Source of the DNA: Porticoccaceae bacterium
Lineage (GTDB): Bacteria; Pseudomonadota; Gammaproteobacteria; Pseudomonadales; Porticoccaceae
Assembly (NCBI GenBank): GCA_003491845.1
Contig: DNBN01000083.1
Span: forward strand, 8,237 to 20,871
Length of the DNA: 12,635 bases
Direction of reading: 5' to 3'
Position numbers and translations under genes: made by a program. How positions within the stretch are numbered: position 1 is the first letter of the stretch; every line of letters starts with the position of its first letter. The notes under the pieces were generated by a model, which saw only the letters and a program-made list of their open reading frames with translations, did no database searches and was not told the DNA's origin. Of the stretch, positions 7,597 through 12,635 are shown one piece after another.

Positions 7597-8133
7597 TTAC
7601 TTCGTGGATACGGTATTTGTGAGCTTATTTAATCTATCCACAACTTTTGCCGTTAAATTGCTCTCAGGATTAGCAATAATCACTGACTCAGCTCTCAACA
7701 GCACAGTTACTTTCTCTTCAGCAACAACCTCTGACAACGCCTGTTGAAACGTTGGTGAAAGCTCTTGCATGATTTTTTGCTGTAACTGCTGCTGTTCACC
7801 CTGTATTTTTTGTACTGCTAGGTCATAGTCGGCTTTTGAGTACGACATTTTTTTCTGGTGCTCAGCAGACTGCTCTGCGGACCAACCCAATCGCTTAATT
7901 TCAGCTTCTTTTGCCATCGCCTGAAGATCTGCTGCAGAACCTTCAGCTTTGGCCTTCAGTGCCACAAAATCAGCACTTTCCAATGAAGTTTTGACACTAT
8001 TCTGAGCATAATCAGAGGCAAACATGGCTGACTGTATATCAATTACAGCTAATTTTTCCTGCGCACTGACGGCCACAGATAGAGTTCCAAAAATGCCTAC
8101 CAAAAAAAATACAACCGACTTCAAATTACTCAC
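7597..8133 (-). CDS. skp: Periplasmic chaperone Skp/OmpH
   Basis: Skp is a periplasmic trimeric holdase that captures unfolded outer membrane proteins leaving the Sec translocon and carries them towards the BAM complex, whose core subunit BamA is encoded just upstream. The 178-residue precursor (E. coli 161) has a signal peptide with a hydrophobic core (VVFFLVGIFGTLSV) and probable cleavage after VSA (residue 24). The mature start QEKLAVIDIQSAMFAS is typical of OmpH. Residues about 50-125 are rich in A, E, K and Q, with a heptad-like pattern (EIKRLG..., QGEQQQLQQKIMQEL) that fits the alpha-helical tentacles. The C-terminal stretch (KVTVLLRAESVIIANPESNLTAKVVDRLN, about 141-169) completes the trimerisation body. 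Overall sequence conservation in this family is weak, so the call rests on length, architecture and position between bamA and lpxD. The start codon is GTG. Confidence 0.94.
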   Translation of the reverse strand: MSNLKSVVFFLVGIFGTLSVAVSAQEKLAVIDIQSAMFASDYAQNSVKTSLESADFVALKAKAEGSAADLQAMAKEAEIKRLGWSAEQSAEHQKKMSYSKADYDLAVQKIQGEQQQLQQKIMQELSPTFQQALSEVVAEEKVTVLLRAESVIIANPESNLTAKVVDRLNKLTNTVSTK

Positions 8134-8137
8134 AATA

Positions 8138-8144
8138 CTTCTCC
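8138..8144 (-). promoter_or_regulatory. Shine-Dalgarno for skp (supports GTG start)
   Basis: GGAGAAG on the minus strand lies four bases before the GTG at 8133, in the 27-base bamA-skp gap. It supports a GTG start with a complete signal peptide; no ATG is available near the N-terminus. Confidence 0.6.
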
Positions 8145-8160
8145 AGACTTTAGATTTAAA

Positions 8161-10485
8161 TTAAAATTGATTTCCTAATGAAAACTGAAACACTTCGGTC
8201 TCATCGAAATCATCAGAGTTTAGGGGCTTCGCTATACTGAACGTAATGGGCCCAAAACCACTTAACCAAGTAGCGCCCAAACCAACAGAATACTTAAGTT
8301 CGCCTTCTTCAGGACTGAAACAATTTACCTCAAGATCATCACATTTGGTATTAAAAACATTACCTGCATCGAAAAATAATGCAGATTGCACTGATCGCTG
8401 ATCTTTTACGAAGGGCAACGGGAAAATAACTTCAGCGCCCAAAACGATCTGTACATTACCACCCACCGGTCGCGCACGACTATAACCCTGAGAGGCACTA
8501 TTTTGTGGTCCTAGGGAATAGCGCTTAAATCCTCTCACTGAGCCTAAACCACCGCTATAGAAATTCTTAAAGAATGGCATCTGTGTGGTATCGCCAAAGC
8601 TCTCACCATAAGCAAGATCGGCCTTTAGTTTCAGGGTCAACTGGTTGGTTAAACCTCTAAAATGCGTACCTTTGTACGTGACCTTAAAATACTCCAATCC
8701 CGACCCAGGCACAGACACATCAAAGCCCAATCGCTGCGATGTACCGCGTGTAGCAAAAATGCCTCTGTTGAGCGTTGATTTTCCCCAATTGAGATTAGCA
8801 TTTACTGATTTAAACCAGTTACCATTATCTGAAACGAATTTTTCAATAACCGCTGAAGTTGTATAATCTCCAAGATCAAGCTCTAAGAATTCGTAGCCTA
8901 ACCCAAAGCCAATACGCTCAACTTCTGACAGCGGATAACTCCAGTTGACACTAACACCACGAGTATCCTGAGAAAAAGGTTGCAGCCTCAACTTGCTGTA
9001 ATCGGTGTCCCTCGCATAAATACTGTAGCCTGCACTAACACCATCAGTGGTAAAATAAGGCTCTGTATAACTAAAGTTAAGCGAGCTTTGATAAGTACTT
9101 TTATTTATTCCTACACCAACTTGCTTGCCTGTTCCCAAAAAATTATTTTCCGTAAGATTAGCGCCAAGCATCAGCCCATAGCCTTGAGAGTAACCTAAAT
9201 TTGCACCTACAGATCCAGAGGGTTGCTCCTCTACGGTGTAAATAACATCGATTTGATCATTGGTACTAGCCACAGGAATATTCTCAACCGCAACTTCTTT
9301 AAAGAAGCCTACGCGCTCAAGACGGACTTTTGAGAGCTCTATTAGTGCATTATTTGCTGAGCCACCCTCCATCTGTCGCATTTCTCGACGAAGTACCTCA
9401 TCTGATGTCTTAGTATTACCACGAAACTCAATACGACGAACGTAGGCTCGCATTCCCGGTTTTACTAAAAAAGTCACTTTTGCAGTCTTAGCATCTTCAT
9501 CTAACTCAGGATATCCCTCTACTTCAGCAAAGGTATACCCTTCATTGCCCAATCTCTTAGTTATGTATTCGCTTGATGTAGTCATGAGTATTTGAGAAAA
9601 AATAGCATCTTCTCTAAGAAGAACCAAAGCTCTAGCCTGATTTTCAGGAATAATCAAATCCCCTGCAAGTTCAATTCCACTAATAGTGTAGATATCACCT
9701 TCATCGATATTAATAGTTATGAATACGGACTCTTTGTCAGGACTTACCGATACCTGCGTACTGTTTATAGTAAAGCGAAGATAGCCACGATCTAGATACC
9801 AACTTTCTAAAGTTTCAAGGTCACCCGATAGTTTCTCACGAGAATACTTATCATCACTAGTAATCCAAGACAACCAACCAGTTTTATTTTGCTCAAATTG
9901 CTCAAGTAAATCTTGTTCAGCAAAGTGAGTGTTACCAACAATATTGATATGCCGTATTTTAGCAACATCACCTTCATCAATATTAATATTTACCGAAACG
10001 CGATTGCGTGGCAACGTCTTTACTTCGGTTTCCACCAGAGCACCATATCTCCCTTGAGACACATATTGGCGCTGAAGCTCCTGACCCATACCTTCTAAAA
10101 TAACTTGGCGAAATATCTGCCCCTCAGCCAAGCCATTATCTCGCAGAGCATCCATCAACTGATCAGTTTCAATCGCCTTATTACCTTCGATATTTATTTC
10201 AGTAACCGCAGGGCGCTCGACAAGACCCACCACTAAAATACCGTTCTCTCGAGCCATAATAACGTCGGCAAAATAGCCCGTACGAAACAAAGACCGGGTC
10301 GCATCTCGAACTGATGCTTCATCAATAGAATCACCAACACTTATAGGCAAGGAGGCAAATACAGTGCCAGCAGAAACCCTTTGAAGGCCTTCGATACGAA
10401 TATCGAGCACCTGAAAATCGTCTGCATGAACCATACTTGTGAATGCTACAAAAAACAGAATAAAACGTGTAATAAGTTGCTTCAT
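8161..10485 (-). CDS. bamA: Outer membrane protein assembly factor BamA (Omp85)
   Basis: BamA is the central subunit of the BAM complex, which folds and inserts beta-barrel proteins into the outer membrane. The 774-residue precursor (E. coli 810) starts with a signal peptide, probably cut after VHA (residue 21). Five POTRA repeats follow at roughly 24-91, 92-172, 175-263, 266-344 and 347-420, each visible as a beta-alpha-alpha-beta unit ending in an EGD or similar turn (for example NINIDEGD, TINIDEGD, TVEEQPSG). The rest is a 16-strand barrel. The lid-lock motif VRGF is at 650-653, followed by KRYSLGP, and the protein ends in an aromatic residue (FSLGNQF) as outer membrane barrels do. C715 and C722, in the loop after FFDAGNVFNT, could form a surface disulfide. 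The ATG at 10485 is 38 bases after rseP with AAGAAG five bases upstream. Confidence 0.98.
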   Translation of the reverse strand: MKQLITRFILFFVAFTSMVHADDFQVLDIRIEGLQRVSAGTVFASLPISVGDSIDEASVRDATRSLFRTGYFADVIMARENGILVVGLVERPAVTEINIEGNKAIETDQLMDALRDNGLAEGQIFRQVILEGMGQELQRQYVSQGRYGALVETEVKTLPRNRVSVNINIDEGDVAKIRHINIVGNTHFAEQDLLEQFEQNKTGWLSWITSDDKYSREKLSGDLETLESWYLDRGYLRFTINSTQVSVSPDKESVFITINIDEGDIYTISGIELAGDLIIPENQARALVLLREDAIFSQILMTTSSEYITKRLGNEGYTFAEVEGYPELDEDAKTAKVTFLVKPGMRAYVRRIEFRGNTKTSDEVLRREMRQMEGGSANNALIELSKVRLERVGFFKEVAVENIPVASTNDQIDVIYTVEEQPSGSVGANLGYSQGYGLMLGANLTENNFLGTGKQVGVGINKSTYQSSLNFSYTEPYFTTDGVSAGYSIYARDTDYSKLRLQPFSQDTRGVSVNWSYPLSEVERIGFGLGYEFLELDLGDYTTSAVIEKFVSDNGNWFKSVNANLNWGKSTLNRGIFATRGTSQRLGFDVSVPGSGLEYFKVTYKGTHFRGLTNQLTLKLKADLAYGESFGDTTQMPFFKNFYSGGLGSVRGFKRYSLGPQNSASQGYSRARPVGGNVQIVLGAEVIFPLPFVKDQRSVQSALFFDAGNVFNTKCDDLEVNCFSPEEGELKYSVGLGATWLSGFGPITFSIAKPLNSDDFDETEVFQFSLGNQF

Positions 10486-10523
10486 TAAAACTTCTTACCC
10501 CAGTATAAATATCAAAAGATAAC

Positions 10524-11900
10524 TCAAAATGAACGCATGAGATCGTTAAATGTAGCAACAATCATCAAACTCATCAGTACAGTCAAACCCGCCTTGTAGC
10601 TGACTACTTGAACCCCCTCAGACACAGGTGAGCCCTTAAATAACTCAATAATGATGAAGATCAAATGACCACCGTCTAAGACCGGAATTGGCAGAAGATT
10701 CATCACGCCGAGCATTATACTCAGAATGGCGACAAAGCGAATAAAATTATCCAGTCCTGACTTCGCTGTGTCACCCGCTACTTTGGCAATAGTGATCGGC
10801 CCACTTAGGTTTTTCGGACTTAATTCGCCCACAACCAGCTTGCCGATAGACTTGACAATCGACACACTGGTGTCTACCACCTCCATAAATGCTCTAGGAA
10901 TAGCTTCAAGAGGACCATAGGATAAAATTCTGATATTTTCCTCAGCATATCTGACTGCAGAGGACAGCTGGATACCCAACCGACCAATATTTTCACCTTC
11001 AACACGTTCAGAATTAGGCGTTACGAAGATATCAAGATCTGCCCAACTCTGATCTGCAATCTGTCTTTCAATCCCCAGCTTTATTTGCCTGCTTGGGCTG
11101 CCAGATACACCTTTCATAAATTGTTGTATAGATTCAATCTTTTGATCGTCTATTGATACTAATCGATCCCCAGCCAGCAGCCCATCGCGCTCGCCAGCTT
11201 TATCAGCCACTACAGCAGTAATGGTCAAGGTCTCAAGCTCTACAGACGGAGATAACCCCAACTCTTGCATAAGCATAGGCACCTCTTCTCCAGACAACCA
11301 ACGAGTAACAGGTATACTCAGTTGGTAACGGATATCACTGTCAGGGTAGGTTACTGAAAAAGGGATACTGCCCGTTGTTCCAACATAGTCAAACAGTTTC
11401 TTTGATAATTCCGACCATGTCTCTACTGGACTATTGTCAAGCTCAACAATTGTCATATCGACTTCAAAACCTGAATTCTCCGCTGGAGAGCCCGCTCTAA
11501 CATCACCGATAACTGGAGCTAAACCACTCTCACCACCTAAAAATATCATCCAAAAAATCACACCGGCTAACAAAAAGTTGGCCATAGGACCCGCAATAAT
11601 GATGGCCATACGCTGCCATGGCGTTTTTCGAGTAAACGCATGAGGAAGATCAACATTGGTAACCTTATCAGTCCGCTCATCGAGCATCTTTACATAACCA
11701 CCAAGCGGTAATACAGCTAACACAAATTCGGTCCCATGCTTGTCATGCCAACTAAACATGGTTTTTCCAAAACCGATCGAGAAGGTTTCTACCTTGACAC
11801 CACAGCGTCTAGCAATCCAAAAATGACCGAATTCGTGAAACGTCACCAAACTACCAAGGGCAATAAACGTATAAAAAAGTGTCAAAGCAATATCTATCAT
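10524..11900 (-). CDS. rseP: Site-2 intramembrane zinc metalloprotease RseP
   Basis: RseP makes the second, intramembrane cut in the anti-sigma factor RseA (MucA in pseudomonads), releasing sigma-E/AlgU during envelope stress; it also removes leftover signal peptides. The protein has 458 residues (E. coli 450). The zinc motif HEFGH is at 22-26 inside the first membrane segment, with E23 as the catalytic acid. The third zinc ligand is D409 in LLPIPVLDGGH in the third segment. Two periplasmic PDZ domains lie between, at about 122-200 (AGSPAENSGF) and 220-300 (DGLLAGDRLVSIDDQ). Membrane segments fall near 3-20, 97-120, 385-402 and 432-452. The conserved FSIGFGK and LPLGGYVKMLDER precede the second segment. 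The ATG at 11900 directly abuts the dxr stop (TAAATG), with AGGATA about nine bases upstream. BamA, whose substrates trigger this stress response, is encoded next. Confidence 0.97.
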   Translation of the reverse strand: MIDIALTLFYTFIALGSLVTFHEFGHFWIARRCGVKVETFSIGFGKTMFSWHDKHGTEFVLAVLPLGGYVKMLDERTDKVTNVDLPHAFTRKTPWQRMAIIIAGPMANFLLAGVIFWMIFLGGESGLAPVIGDVRAGSPAENSGFEVDMTIVELDNSPVETWSELSKKLFDYVGTTGSIPFSVTYPDSDIRYQLSIPVTRWLSGEEVPMLMQELGLSPSVELETLTITAVVADKAGERDGLLAGDRLVSIDDQKIESIQQFMKGVSGSPSRQIKLGIERQIADQSWADLDIFVTPNSERVEGENIGRLGIQLSSAVRYAEENIRILSYGPLEAIPRAFMEVVDTSVSIVKSIGKLVVGELSPKNLSGPITIAKVAGDTAKSGLDNFIRFVAILSIMLGVMNLLPIPVLDGGHLIFIIIELFKGSPVSEGVQVVSYKAGLTVLMSLMIVATFNDLMRSF

Positions 11901-12635
11901 TTACCGTTCTATCCTAGAAATATAAGTGGCTGATGCTCGCCGAGCTTTAATGTCTGTATCTTGGACTAGTTCAAGCGTATCTGGTTCAGTAAAATTAAAA
12001 TTAAACATAGACTCTTGTACAACCTCAGCAATCTGAGTGAAGTCAATCCGCCCCTGCAAAAAAGCCTCAACTGCAACTTCATTTGCCGCGTTTAATACCG
12101 CAGGAGCATTTTGCCCAAGACGAGCAGCTTCTAATGCCAACACCAAACACGGGAAATTAATTAAATCTGGAGCCTCGAAATCTAATCTTGCGACCTCGAT
12201 TAAGTTTAAATTGTCAACCCCAGACACTATCCGCTCAGGCCATGCTAGTGCGTGGGCTATAGGTGTTCGCATATCTGGATGACCCATCTGTGCAAGCACC
12301 GAGCCGTCTACATACTGCACCAAAGAGTGGATAACACTTTGAGGATGCACAACTATATCAATTTGAGTCGGATTTACATCAAAAAGCCAACAGGCTTCTA
12401 TCAACTCCAACCCTTTATTCATCATACTGGCAGAATCCACAGATATTTTGTTGCCCATACTCCAATTTGGATGCGCACAGGCCTGTTCTGGCGTTACATT
12501 TTTCATATCTGCTAGGGTTAAACCTTTAAACGGCCCACCTGATGCAGAGAGAAGAATCTTGTTCACACCCGCTAACGACAAACGCTTGTTTATCGGCAAG
12601 CATTGGAATATCGCATTGTGCTCGCTATCAATAGG
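11901..12635 (-). CDS. dxr: 1-deoxy-D-xylulose 5-phosphate reductoisomerase, C-terminal part (5' end outside window)
   Basis: DXR rearranges and reduces DXP to 2-C-methyl-D-erythritol 4-phosphate with NADPH, the first committed step of the MEP isoprenoid pathway. The window holds 244 codons plus the stop, roughly residues 150 to the end of a 398-residue family protein. The first in-window codons read [11 protein letters not shown], containing the metal-binding aspartate and glutamate (E. coli D150 and E152). [28 protein letters not shown] and the following GLELIEA (third metal ligand, E. coli E231) cover the catalytic loop and substrate-phosphate site. [19 protein letters not shown] and [19 protein letters not shown] complete the typical C-terminal domain. 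It runs straight into rseP without the uppS and cdsA genes that separate these two in other arrangements. A TTG codon at 12599 is internal, not a start. Confidence 0.97.
   Translation of the reverse strand, partial: PIDSEHNAIFQCLPINKRLSLAGVNKILLSASGGPFKGLTLADMKNVTPEQACAHPNWSMGNKISVDSASMMNKGLELIEACWLFDVNPTQIDIVVHPQSVIHSLVQYVDGSVLAQMGHPDMRTPIAHALAWPERIVSGVDNLNLIEVARLDFEAPDLINFPCLVLALEAARLGQNAPAVLNAANEVAVEAFLQGRIDFTQIAEVVQESMFNFNFTEPDTLELVQDTDIKARRASATYISRIER

Noticed and set aside
9650..9690. Sigma-E-like -35 (GAACTT) inside bamA
   Set aside because: No matching -10 at the right spacing, and it is not near a gene start; likely chance.
10331..10561. Minus-strand frame of 76 codons across the rseP-bamA junction
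   Set aside because: It overlaps the bamA signal peptide and first POTRA domain in another frame, and also the rseP end; no recognisable protein.
1..12635. Mobile element, phage, defence or CRISPR system
   Set aside because: No transposase, integrase, direct-repeat array or toxin-like gene was seen; the whole window is accounted for by conserved housekeeping genes and short gaps.

Overview
The window is a single, uninterrupted run of genes on the minus strand, about 12.6 kb long. It is the conserved gammaproteobacterial envelope-biogenesis cluster that ends in the replicative polymerase gene. In transcription order (high to low coordinates) it reads: dxr (5' end missing), rseP, bamA, skp, lpxD, fabZ, lpxA, lpxB, rnhB, a FabH-family ketoacyl synthase gene, and dnaE (3' end missing). 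No gene could be supported on the plus strand; the short plus-strand frames all lie opposite real genes or within intergenic gaps. No rRNA, tRNA, CRISPR array, insertion sequence or long repeat was seen.

The host is an LPS-producing diderm, almost certainly a gammaproteobacterium. The protein set and order match that class. dxr abuts rseP directly, with no uppS or cdsA between them; this is the pseudomonad-type order, not the E. coli one. The base composition looks moderate (low-to-mid forties percent GC by eye, not counted), which would suit a marine or free-living lineage. The species cannot be named from this.

Layout: 12635-11901 is the MEP-pathway enzyme DXR (isoprenoid precursors). 11900-10524 is RseP, the intramembrane protease. 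10485-8161 is BamA and 8133-7597 is its periplasmic chaperone partner Skp. 7587-4139 is the lipid A block lpxD-fabZ-lpxA-lpxB, in which FabZ uses and LpxA/LpxD consume the same 3-hydroxyacyl-ACP pool. 4142-3528 is RNase HII. 3366-2272 is a KAS III (FabH-like) protein. 2270-1 is DnaE. Most junctions are overlaps or gaps of under 40 bases: lpxB/rnhB and fabZ/lpxA overlap by 4, dxr/rseP abut, and KAS III/dnaE are one base apart. This implies co-transcription and translational coupling. The two larger gaps are 78 bases before fabZ and 161 bases before the KAS III start.

Most of the window is ordinary housekeeping DNA. The part that departs from the textbook E. coli cluster is the KAS III gene between rnhB and dnaE. 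It has an unusual active-site flank, a C-terminal extension of about 40 residues, a probable TTG start with a strong ribosome binding site, and a stop codon one base before the dnaE ATG. Smaller points of interest are the residues at the acyl-length ruler positions of LpxA and LpxD.
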